64,000 bases of DNA from Plenodomus lindquistii (taxonomy: Eukaryota > Ascomycota > Dothideomycetes > Pleosporales > Leptosphaeriaceae), in the NCBI GenBank assembly GCA_025504975.1, contig JANUWI010000002.1:992001-1056000 (forward strand), given 5' to 3'. The notes under the pieces are model-generated. The model searched no databases. It was not told the DNA's origin and saw nothing but the letters and a program-made list of their open reading frames with translations. This document shows positions 55,314 to 64,000 of the stretch, one piece after another. The position numbers and the translations under genes are program-made. The number at the start of each line of letters is the position of its first letter. The first letter of the stretch is position 1.

Positions 55314-56714
55314 ATGCGTTTTGCATCGCCAACAGGCAAGGACATTGTTCACGTCTTCACACTTGCTGGGCATCGGCGGCTATATCGAGTCGCTGTTCTT
55401 TCAATCATTTTGCTTTCGTTTGTCTTTTACAATCGGGCGTTTCTACCATCAGACACGCGCTTCCTTTCCAGCGCTTCTTTGTCTGCTCTCCACGGCCACA
55501 ACCAACAACAAGAAGACCAAGTACCGTGTCCAACCTCTCCAATCATCGACGATATCCTCGTTGTCCTTCGAACCGGCGCTACGGAAATTCACGACAAACT
55601 TCCTATCCATCTCAATACTACACTCCGCTGCGTCCCTGATCTGGTAATCTATTCCGACTATGCTGAGTCCATTGCCGACCACCCCGTTCACGATGTCTTC
55701 GCCAGCGTAAGCAAGACGCTCATCGCGCAAGAGCCGGATTTTGCACACTACCGCCATCTCCAGCAGAATGGGAGAGACGGACTAAACACAACGACACCGC
55801 ATCTCGGCAGCGGGCCCTCTGGGTCTGAGAACCCGGCTTGGAAACTCGACAGGTTCAAATTTTTACCCATGATGGAAGAGGCTCTGCGGTACCGTGAGAA
55901 TGCGAGTTGGTATGTTTTTGTCGAGGCGGACACGTATCTGCTGTGGGACAGCCTTTTGCCATATCTGGCTGGCTACAACGCTACTGAGGCCATCTATTTA
56001 GGTCGGCAGATGGCGATTGGTGACGTTATTTTCGGGCATGGAGGGTCGGGTTTCATGCTGTCGAATGCTGCGATGCGTACAGTCGTTGAATACCGCAACG
56101 CCCATCTGGAAGAATGCGATCGGTTCACTGTGGAGCAGTGGGCAGGCGATATGGTGCTGGGCAAAGTGCTGTCCGATGCCGGGATTAAGATGACGTGGGG
56201 ATGGCCGCATCTAGAAGGAAATTCGGTATCGTTTTTGGACTTCAACGATACGCAGAATCAGAGGACGCCGTGGTGCTATGCGCCTGTTACATATCATCAC
56301 ATGCAGCCAAAGGATGTGGAGGATTTGTTTGCCTTTGAACAGACGTGGCGAAAAAACAATACGGCAGTATTACTGTACAAGGATGTGTTCAGGGAGTTTC
56401 TGCTACCAAAGTTTGGAGAGGAGGTCGAGGGGTGGGATAACTTGGCGGCTGAGACGGAGCCGAAGGAGGAGCCATTCAAGATGGGGTCTGTGGAGGAGTG
56501 CCGCAGAAAATGCGAAGATGAGCCGACGTGTATGCAGTATTCATACGAGGCGGGCAATTGCTCTGTTGCAAGTAGGGTTCGGCATGGTCAGGATCCTAAA
56601 GCAGGTGAAGAGGCTATTCGCTCAGGCTGGATGGTTGATCGCATAGCTCGGTGGATGGATGAAAAGGACAGGGCTTGTTCTGGCGGCCCGAAAGACATGT
56701 GGGTTGAGTATTAG
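55314..56714 (+). CDS. Fungal GT31-like (fringe-type) glycosyltransferase
   Basis: Type II Golgi or ER membrane protein. Single exon, 466 residues from the ATG at 55314. A short cytosolic N terminus is followed by a membrane anchor (VAVLSIILLSFVFYNRAFL, about 27-45). The lumenal domain has DILVVLRTGATEIHDKLPIH, VPDLVIYSDY and the metal-binding acidic motif in WYVFVEADTYLLWD (EAD in place of a strict DDD/DxD). It also has GHGGSGFMLSNAAM and ECDRFTVEQWAGDMVLGKVL, as in fringe and core-1 galactosyltransferase relatives of family GT31. A C-terminal Cys-rich segment (EECRRKCEDEPTCMQYSYEA, with NCSV) resembles a PAN/apple module. The sugar donor and acceptor cannot be read from sequence. In-frame sequence upstream of the ATG lacks another ATG. 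Confidence 0.85.
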   Translation: MRFASPTGKDIVHVFTLAGHRRLYRVAVLSIILLSFVFYNRAFLPSDTRFLSSASLSALHGHNQQQEDQVPCPTSPIIDDILVVLRTGATEIHDKLPIHLNTTLRCVPDLVIYSDYAESIADHPVHDVFASVSKTLIAQEPDFAHYRHLQQNGRDGLNTTTPHLGSGPSGSENPAWKLDRFKFLPMMEEALRYRENASWYVFVEADTYLLWDSLLPYLAGYNATEAIYLGRQMAIGDVIFGHGGSGFMLSNAAMRTVVEYRNAHLEECDRFTVEQWAGDMVLGKVLSDAGIKMTWGWPHLEGNSVSFLDFNDTQNQRTPWCYAPVTYHHMQPKDVEDLFAFEQTWRKNNTAVLLYKDVFREFLLPKFGEEVEGWDNLAAETEPKEEPFKMGSVEECRRKCEDEPTCMQYSYEAGNCSVASRVRHGQDPKAGEEAIRSGWMVDRIARWMDEKDRACSGGPKDMWVEY

Positions 56715-57186
56715 ATATGATCTCTAGAAGAATCCGCAACGTGATTGAAAGGTGTAGAGATGTCTTGGCCAAGCATTTGTAGTTCCCGGTTCCTGGCACC
56801 TGGGTAGCACGGCGAGCCAGGCGTCTGTTAGCGCGATAGTGATGGTTTACGCTGTGCTTGTGCATCGCACCATTGGTCGCTGTAGCCTGTTTAGGTTCGC
56901 TCGCAGCAGATGATCATTGCATCAATGTCTTGACTTGAGTGACGGTTCGAACGAGGCCTTGAAACGATATCCGGGGCCAGTACCTGGTCAGCATTGTGTG
57001 TGATTGCCATTGTGTCAGAAGGATAGCAAGTGGACAGAAGGCATATATTGTACGCGTACTATACACATAATATTTCGGGCATTACTAAGCCAAAGCCCAA
57101 TAGGCCCCCCAAATTGAGGCTTCGGTAGAGATGCCGTCGGCTCAAGCTCCAGTGAGCGAGAACAAACAACCCTGTTCCAATCTCGT
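56715..57186. other. Intergenic gap between convergent genes
   Basis: 472 bp between the glycosyltransferase and Pho88 3' ends. Nothing recognised. Confidence 0.5.
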
Positions 57187-57929
57187 CTACTCGTCCTTGA
57201 CACCACCACGACCAGCCCTCTCGGCAGCCTCGACACTCTTCTTGTCCGTCTTGATTTCGCCTCCACCCATGGCACCCATCATGCCACCACTCGCCTTCCA
57301 GGGTCTCGCAAGATCACCAGTAGCGGGTTGTCCAAGGAGATGGACCTTGACGAGGTTGCCTTCGAAGGCGCCCTTGAGCGGGATAATGGACTGGATGAGG
57401 AGCGGGTTGGTGTACTTGAAGTAGATGTGCATGACGCCCATCATGCCGACACCCATGAGCTGGGCCTTGAACAGCTCGCGCAGTTTCTGGAGGTCGTAGG
57501 CCTTGACGGTGGTGGCGACGAACTTGGGCTCCTCGCCGGATCCCATGGGCGCGGGCTCAACGTACTTGACGACGGTCATGTCTATGTGGAATTAGTGGTG
57601 TTCTTTCGCAGGTCGGATGTGTCGACTTTGGGGAGGCGCACCATTCTTCTTGTTGATCTGCGCCTGAACGTAGAGGTAGATGCCGAGGATGATGATGTTG
57701 GACACAATGTAGAGACCGCGCACGGCATTGAGGACATCGGGGTTGTCGAAGGGCACCTTCTTGGAGATCTGCATAAACGCCCTGTGTCGAGATTAGCCAT
57801 GGCACGCTTCAATGCGCGCCATCACACGACATACAGGATGATGACCAGGTTGGTACTGCGCCGTGGTGTTAGCAGCTTGTCAACAAGTTGGGTGAGACAT
57901 ATGACGTACATTTGCGGGCTGACGGCCAT
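57187..57929 (-). CDS. PHO88: Pho88/Snd3 ER membrane protein
   Basis: ER membrane protein first linked to phosphate transport and later to SRP-independent targeting (Snd3) in yeast. Four exons on the reverse strand: 57929-57910, 57855-57826, 57781-57642 and 57581-57187; introns of 54, 44 and 60 bp; 194 residues. The sequence starts MAVSPQITNLVIILYVVAFM, assembled from three exons, followed by ISKKVPFDNPDVLNAVRGLY and a membrane span (IVSNIIILGIYLYVQAQ). The second half has NDMTVVKYVEPAPMG, KAYDLQKLRELFKAQLMGVG and MHIYFKYTNPLLIQSIIPLK, all Pho88 hallmarks, then a variable Gly/Lys-rich tail. Every junction keeps phase. The 30-base exon 2 and the 44 bp intron 2 are short but needed for the conserved N terminus. 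Confidence 0.93.
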
Positions 57930-58486
57930 GTTGGCTGATGGTGCGATTGATCGCAGACGTGACAGGCGGGGAAATGCTGGGGCTCAGGGTCCGGGATGGA
58001 TGGGCAGGGCGGGCGCAAAGAGTGGGAGTGGGAGTGAAGGCGGGCGCGGGCGGACTTTTGTCGTGGGCGAGCGTCACCTTAGCGCAATTCAAGAGGCCAG
58101 GTTGCCCGCGCCTGGCTAGCCACAACAAGAGCGCCGCACTTCTAGGGGCGTCCAACCTCTTCTCTAAACCCCTTCAACGATGATGACGCTTTTCATATTA
58201 GACTTGATTCCACTACATGTTTTTGAGACGGTTCATATTCTCATGGTCTTATCCGAATTGTCAATGCTAGTCAAGTCAAAATGCATTGATTGGGGCGTCT
58301 CATCTAGGCTGAGTGTGTGTATGCCCCCATGAACATGCTCGAGTTCCCTCGAGTCGTACCCGATATGCTAAACCCATCCCCATCCTGTATGTATGCTGAG
58401 AACGCCTCGCTAATGTATTAAATGATCCTGTGCCCGTTCCAAATGCAGAACAACAACCAACATGCCGAGGGATGCATTGTCTCCCC
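57930..58486. other. Intergenic gap upstream of PHO88
   Basis: 557 bp between the Pho88 start and the 3' end of the ubiquitin-protease gene. Nothing recognised. Confidence 0.5.
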
Positions 58487-61080
58487 TTACATGACTGCAC
58501 ACTCCCGTTCGGGTCGGTCTTTGCCTTTGCCCTTGCTCTTATCGAGGCTGGAGCCAGGGTCTCGACTCTTGCTTCTATGTTTGTCCTTCTTCTCTTTCTT
58601 ACTCTTACTACGCGAGATGCCACCACTATCCTTCTTCTCCCTAGTGCCAGCTGCCGGTGCTGGCTGTCCATTCTCCAAGGTCTGTACCTTGTCTATGACG
58701 ATCATGGGGTCTTCCATGGTAGTGTCAATCGACAGTAACTTATCCCTGCTGGCTCGACCTGTGAGTCTCGACAGCGTAATGGAAAGTCGACTCTCGTTGG
58801 TGGGACTGCCTGATCGGCTTTTGCTGCCTCCAGTCCATACACGGGAGCCCCGACGGGAAGCTGATAAGAAGCCAGCCTTCTGGTCTTCAGGTGTGGGCGG
58901 CTGCGTTCGAATATGCGAGGCACCGTTTATGCTACCATCTGCGTCTTCTATGGCAATGCTGCTCCGTCGATTGCTCGAGGTACTTGGACGTGTGGGTGCT
59001 TCCTCCGATAGAGTTGGCTCAGGATTTGAGCCAACGCGTGTGACCTTAGTAGCGTCGCTGACAGACTCTATCTCGTTAATAGACACGATATCCGAGACGG
59101 GCGCGGATGTAGATGCTTCTGTAGTCAGAGTCTCTCGTGATGGCCCCAGCGACGAGAAGCCGTATTGCACTTCTGCATATGATGGAGGATCACCTCGAGC
59201 AGCAAGCTCTTCATCAATAGGCTGAACTTGATAGAAAAGAAGGTATGGAGACTCTTCGCATAACGCCTTCTTGATATCAACCTCAGTGACTCGTTGGCTG
59301 GCGAGATCATCGAAGCGTAACCACGCCTCAGGGGGTTCTTCTTCGTTCGTCTGTGACGTGCTAGGCCTCTCGTGGCAGTCGGCTCGGACTAGTGCAACAT
59401 AGTGTCCGGAGTCTACGGAAACACCACGATGGCAGACCACTGACTGGAGAACAAGCTTGAAGTTGCCGAATAACGGACCTTCTTCTTTCATCCTCTCGTC
59501 TGAGATGAAGTGAGGTAAGCCAATCTCTAAAGGGATGTCGATGTAAGTGTCAAGCCGTTTAGGCGCTCCATTCGGAAGCATAGTATACCGCTTCAAACAT
59601 ATCCCAAGCACGGGACGCTTGACGGAGAAATGTGCTGCTACTTGAGCGTCCGTCTGCGGGACATTGTCTGTGTACCATGCTATAGAAGACTTAGAAAGGC
59701 TCTCCCTCTTTGGCACAGAACACTTACGAATGAGACTGAAGAACTGCCAGGCGGGCATTAGGATCTCCTTTCTAAGAAGTGAGGCAGATCGGGGTCGCCC
59801 GCCAGAGCTGTGGTCCAACATGTCTTCCAAATGTCTCTTCTCATCGAAATTGCTGGCTTCTGGAGACTTTCGGGCAAGCCTTTGGCTGAAGATGCTATCT
59901 GCGCGTCGTCTGCCCTCGATGTTCGGTCGTACAGGGGCGATGGGAGTCGAAGGACCAAGTGAAATCGGGGTCTCGACGATTGGTGTCATGGATCCGGGAA
60001 GCTCTATAGTCTCTACATGCATAGTCTCGTTCTTCTCAGGGTCCTTGCCGAAAAAGTCCTCTTCCCGTGACTTGACCGAAGCTACGGTGTTCTGGCGCTG
60101 CAAGTAGCGCTTTACTTCGATCCGATTGTTGAAGTAGGTTTCGAGACAGTCTTCCAGACGGATGACGTGGTCTCCGTCTTGCTGTTCTGGAATGGCTACC
60201 TCTAAGAGGCGCTCATTGACGAACTTGTGGTCATCCTCCTTGTCTTCGCGACCAGTGTGGTAAATATCCATCTTCAGAGTGAGCAGAGGTAGCTCCAGAG
60301 CACCCGTAATGAATGTAAAGGCTTCCGAGGCGTCCTGCTGACATATGAGGGCAGCTTCTTCCCATCCACATGCGGCGAGAGAATCCTGAAGATGCTTTGT
60401 CTAGGACGTGTATTAGCAGAGCACCCACACCAGGCCCTCGTATACATACCAGTTCGACCTTGATCAGCTGGCCTGTCCTCAGCAAATTGACCCAAAGTCG
60501 TAGGACGGCGGCCAGCTTTTTCCTTGGCTCATCATCGAAATTGTCGTATAGGATGGCCTCGAAGCTGTCCAGCCTAGCAAACATGGCGAAGAGCAGAGCG
60601 TCCAGGTAGCACGTCACCATGTTCCGGTTGATGGCACCCAGCATAGGCACGCCCGGGTTGTAGTCCTTCACTTCACCCTCAATTGACTCGTTTGCGAGTA
60701 GCAAGAGGTCATATGCTCTGTCAATGTCGTCCGGGTACCATGCTAGCGCAAGGAGGGCCTGTTCTTCTCCCATTCTCGACACGCCGGCGCCCTGCAGTCG
60801 CGAGAGGAGCATTTTGACCTGGTCGAATCAATACAGGTCTGTCGCATGCGCCGTGGGCACACACCTTCTTGTCCGCCTCCTTGTCGGCGGTCGTCGCGGA
60901 GTCTTCATTGGTGAATATCTTGTAGAGGTCGGGGGGGATTTGTGAGGGGCGTGACTGTGCGGATAGATGGTCAGAAGGCTTCGAGGTAGAGCAGACGGGA
61001 GGGCGTACTTTGTGGGCCTTGGATGCGCGCTTCTCATGGTGCTTGTCGCGCCGGCTGAGGAAGCGCGAGACGCCGTTCAT
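58487..61080 (-). CDS. Ubiquitin-specific protease with C-terminal CaaX box
   Basis: Thiol deubiquitinase of the USP/UCH family. Five exons on the reverse strand: 61080-61009, 60954-60865, 60818-60450, 60400-59728 and 59679-58487; 798 residues. A UBA-like helical stretch (GEEQALLALAWYPDDIDRAY, about 71-96) precedes the Cys box, AINRNMVTCYLDALLFAMF, with Cys124. This resembles the CYLD-type NxCYLD box more than the usual GNTCYMN box. QQDASEAF follows at about 197. The His box is VDSGHYVALVRA (His494), with RFDDL supplying the third residue. A 120-residue insert lies between the Cys and His parts. The Ser-rich tail has basic repeats (KSKKEKKDKHRSKSRDPG) and ends ECAVM, a CaaX box whose Met predicts farnesylation. 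Intron 4 is 48 bp with no in-frame stop, so retention would add 16 residues. Confidence 0.86.
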
Positions 61081-61567
61081 GGTGGTGGAATGCGACGTCG
61101 AGACCCATTCAGGAGACAAGCTGGGGCGGCTGTTCTTAGCGAACCGACAGGCGACGACAGAATGGCAGCGGCAGCGGGGCAGGCAGCCAACTTGGCATTC
61201 AAGGCGGGCGCAGGCGGGCGCGTGGTGCTGATGTTGGTGGGCGGGGGGGGCAGGTGTTCAGCCAGGGAGAGCGAGCAGCGCGATGACGTGCAAACGGAGG
61301 CGTCGCCGCGGGGTGGGCGAGGCGTGCATGGAGAGGCGCAACAAGATGGAGGGCTGTCTGAATCCTCGATTGCGAACGGCCGGCCGCCGCAGACTGGTGG
61401 TGGATGTAGCAGGTGCGGCAGAGCTGGCCCGCCCATTGGCTGCCTGCCTTCAGGGCTTGGGGCTAGCTGATCCCTGCGGCGCTCGCCCATTGTCGAAAAG
61501 TCGACCGGGACCGCCATCGTCAATGTGCATTGTGATATTGGCCGTCCTCACCCCCCATCACACCGCC
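61081..61567. promoter_or_regulatory. Divergent GC-rich promoter region (ubiquitin protease / uL5m)
   Basis: 487 bp between divergent starts, GC-rich with a G-run near 61243-61250. Open frames through it on both strands reflect GC bias. Confidence 0.45.
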
Positions 61568-62713
61568 ATGGCTCTGCGCGAGCTGCCCCTACGCACTGCG
61601 ACTGCGCTGTGCAGGCCCGCCCTCCGTCTCGCCCGCCCCGCCGCCCGCCGCACTGCCTCGTCCAGCGCCGTGCAGGAACTAGAGTCCTCGTCGTCGCTCC
61701 AAGTGCCACCACCAACGCCCGACACGGTCAAGGACTACGACCCCCTGGCGCGGAGCAGGCTGCGGAGAAGAGGGAAGAAGCAGCTGCCGCCCAGCAGGTA
61801 GGACATGTCGGTGGCAATGGACGTTGGCCTGTCGCTCACCCGTCTAGATACCAATATCGATCACCAAAGTACTACCGCGGCCCCCTCCATCCCCACCAGC
61901 CTCCGCCCAAGTCAGACCCCGCATCGCGCGAGTTCCAGCCTGGCCCCTTCAGTCTGCCCCGCCTCGAGCAGACATACCAGAGCACCATCGCCTCCGACAT
62001 CCTCACCCTCACATACCAGCACTACCCTCCAGGCTTCAGGGCAGCCAAGAGCGAGCAAAGACTGCGCGAATGGACAGGCGACTCGCCATACTACAAGAAC
62101 CGTCCGCTGCGACCACCGCGTGGCAAGGGTGAAGTGCTGCGCCTGCTCACGCCCCCACGCACCTTCCGCAATATCCCCAAGATCACCAAAGTCACCATCC
62201 ACTCCATGGTCCCCGAAGCCCAGGAGAACAGCGCCAATCTCCATGTTGCTGGCATGATCTTGCAGGCCATCAGCAACGTACGTGCCGTGTCTCACAAAGC
62301 CAGACACAACGTCGTTGGTTGGGGTTTGCGCCAAGGCCGATACGTGTCTGCCACCGTCACCCTGGAACGGGAAGATGCCCAAGATTTCCTCGCAAAGTTC
62401 ATCGACGTGGTTCTCCCTAGGATCAAGGAGTGGAAGGGTGTACCAGGCTCGTCAGGAGACGGACACGGCAACATGAGCTTTGGTCTCACTCCAGATCAGC
62501 TGCAGCTGTTCCCTGAAATCGAGGTCAATTACGATGCGTGCGTCTTCTCCCTTGCTGTCACCATCTAATGATATGCTAATCGACGGCAGTTACCCTCCCA
62601 AGATGATTCCAGGTTGCCATGTTACTATTGGCACAGATGCCACAAATAACAAAGAGGCTCGTTTACTACTACAAGGCATAGGACTGCCGTTCTATGGCAA
62701 GCTCAATGACTAG
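61568..62713 (+). CDS. MRPL7: Mitochondrial ribosomal protein uL5m
   Basis: Large-subunit mitoribosomal protein of the bacterial L5 family. Three exons: 61568-61797, 61848-62537 and 62590-62713; 347 residues. The N terminus is Arg/Ala-rich without acidic residues (ATALCRPALRLARPAARRTA), a good mitochondrial targeting sequence. The L5 fold follows: IPKITKVTIHSMVPEAQEN, HVAGMILQAISNVRAVSHKA, DAQDFLAKFIDVVLPRIKEW and GNMSFGLTPDQLQLFPEIEV. It ends YPPKMIPGCHVTIGTDATNN with LLLQGIGLPFYGKLND. The start follows GCC and is the first ATG. Reading through intron 1 in another frame is open but unrelated. Confidence 0.93.
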
Positions 62714-63104
62714 ATAAGTAAATCTGTATAATGTGTACCAAGAACTGTAATACCGACAAGACTCGTGCCCAGCCCAGTCTAGGCCTTCCAACACTGTGCA
62801 CGACGACAAAGCTCTTGATTCAGACTTCCTTGTTGTCTCACCATCTTTGTCGTGTCTTACATCTTTGATCTCGTTAGCGGTGGCAGCTTTGTCGCGCACA
62901 ATTCAAACAATGTGATTGTTGTCTTGTTGCACTTCGCGAAATAGACGTGTGGTTATATGCGCCTGCGGGACGCTCTTTCCATCCCAAGAAGCTCCTTCCT
63001 GGAACATAAGCAGAATATCACATGCCGACCACCATTTGCATCACGTCTGCCAAATCTCTCACTACATCTGCATCCACCACTGCCAGCCTTTGCAAAGCCG
63101 TAAC
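62714..63104. other. Intergenic gap before the SET-domain gene
   Basis: 391 bp between two forward genes. Nothing recognised. Confidence 0.5.
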
Positions 63105-64000
63105 ATGCCGTCTCGCGTCACTACTCACAAATCGTCCAAATCTGCAGCAAAGCGGCCAACAGGTGTAACGAAGCGTGCCCCGAAAACCTCACGCAAGACC
63201 AAAAAAGTACCCAAAAACTGCGATGAATACTTTTGGTATACCTCCAGCGATGGCGTGGATCGCCTTGCAACTTCTAGCAGCACGCTCTCCGAAGTCCCGC
63301 GACAGGTCAACGACTATCCCCTCGATGCCAGCATTTTCGCAGACCACCCGTACCCAACCACATTTCCTCCAGGCGCCTCATGGCCACCCAAGACCGCGCA
63401 GGATGTTCTACACTCGCTCGGCGACGAGTTCAGCGCCTGCGTTGGCGATCGCTGCTACACGGACGATGTCTGCGAGGAATCATACTGCGACCACACTTTT
63501 GACAACTGGAAAGCCGTAACATCAGATTGGCAGGACCACTTTGAGCTTCGAATGACAGAGGGTCGCGGGATCGGTGTCTACACAAAACGCGCTTTCAAGC
63601 GAAACGACGTACTTGGCTTCTACGCGGGCACAATTATCCCGAGCGACTACGGCCACGCCAGCAACGCCTACCTCATGGAAGTTCCTGTCGGCAAGTCCCA
63701 GGAGGACATGGAGTGTGAAGATACCGGTTCAGACAGCGGGTACGGCTCCTCATCGTCCGAGTCCTCTAACGTATCCTCCGACGAACCCATCGAGGAAACC
63801 ATAATGATCGACGGCGAGAAACAAGGGAATTGGACACGCTTCATCAACCACTCCTGTGCACCACACTGTCACTTCCGCGTCCGAAGAGTCGGCACAATGC
63901 GCATCATGACCATCGAAGCAATCCGCAATATACCAGCAGGCGTCGAGATGACTGTGAGCTATGGGGAGTCGTACTATGGACCTCAATCGAGCAGGATTTG
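63105..64000 (+). CDS. SET-domain protein, 3' end outside the window
   Basis: Open, unspliced frame of 298 codons from the ATG at 63105 to the window edge. The N terminus is basic (SSKSAAKRPTGVTKRAPKTS). A Cys-containing stretch (SACVGDRCYTDDVCEESYCD) may be a small pre-SET metal site. SET motifs follow: GRGIGVYTKRAFKRNDVLGF with YAGTII, then, after a Ser-rich acidic insert of about 40 residues (SDSGYGSSSSESSNVSSDEP), RFINHSCAPHCHFRVR and VEMTVSYGESYYG. These are the SAM-binding NHSCxPNC-like and catalytic Tyr elements of protein lysine methyltransferases; the substrate cannot be predicted. The residue after NHSCAPH is Cys where many family members have NC. C-terminal sequence is missing. Confidence 0.85.
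   Translation, partial: MPSRVTTHKSSKSAAKRPTGVTKRAPKTSRKTKKVPKNCDEYFWYTSSDGVDRLATSSSTLSEVPRQVNDYPLDASIFADHPYPTTFPPGASWPPKTAQDVLHSLGDEFSACVGDRCYTDDVCEESYCDHTFDNWKAVTSDWQDHFELRMTEGRGIGVYTKRAFKRNDVLGFYAGTIIPSDYGHASNAYLMEVPVGKSQEDMECEDTGSDSGYGSSSSESSNVSSDEPIEETIMIDGEKQGNWTRFINHSCAPHCHFRVRRVGTMRIMTIEAIRNIPAGVEMTVSYGESYYGPQSSRI

Noticed and set aside
56935..56965. GGTTCGAAC string resembling a tRNA T-loop
   Set aside because: No cloverleaf upstream or acceptor stem pairing.

Overview
The window is nuclear DNA of a filamentous ascomycete. Almost every gene is interrupted by 44-150 bp GT-AG introns, many with a CTNAC-type branch point near the acceptor. The gene set is typical of Pezizomycotina: two Zn2Cys6 regulators, an expansin-like secreted protein, a Pho88, an ECM4-type glutathione transferase and a fungal GT31-like glycosyltransferase. 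Gene content and style suggest Dothideomycetes, probably Pleosporales; this placement is inference, since no rDNA or other marker is present. I find 30 well or moderately supported protein genes, one weak small-gene candidate and one non-autonomous DNA transposon. I find no tRNA, rRNA, CRISPR array or biosynthetic gene cluster.

Layout, left to right. 1-8.4 kb: the start of an ITPase (reverse, cut by the edge), a cytochrome P450-like protein without the heme-cysteine loop, ribosomal protein eS1, and a small Ser/Pro-rich protein. 8.4-11.9 kb is gene-poor. 11.9-20 kb: a URC1-type GTP cyclohydrolase II homologue, elongation factor Elf1, uracil phosphoribosyltransferase, and the cohesin-release factor Wapl. 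A 382 bp AT-rich hAT-like MITE with an intact 8 bp target duplication sits at 20.5-20.9 kb. 21.8-31.4 kb is housekeeping: Rheb GTPase, cytosolic seryl-tRNA synthetase, prephenate dehydratase, an AVT1-like vacuolar amino-acid transporter and eRF1.

32-36 kb: a Zn2Cys6 factor convergent with a flavin amine oxidase. 36.7-39.4 kb: Tim8, then ribosomal protein uL23 divergent from the rRNA methyltransferase Bmt2. 40.7-49.5 kb has a more accessory character: expansin-like protein, a predicted type I membrane protein, a second Zn2Cys6 factor and a MARVEL-type membrane protein. 51-56.7 kb: ECM4-type GST, a glycine-zipper protein and a GT31-like glycosyltransferase. 57.2-64 kb: Pho88/Snd3, a ubiquitin-specific protease ending in a CaaX box, mitochondrial uL5m and a SET-domain protein cut by the right edge.

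Themes that link genes: translation and ribosome assembly (eS1, uL23, Bmt2, SerRS, eRF1, uL5m); pyrimidine salvage and breakdown (URC1 with UPRTase only 1.3 kb away); and amino-acid and TOR-linked physiology (Rheb, AVT1-like transporter, prephenate dehydratase). Exon models were built by hand from splice signals, reading-frame continuity and family knowledge. Every multi-exon model given keeps an open frame across its junctions, but none was checked against RNA or a database.
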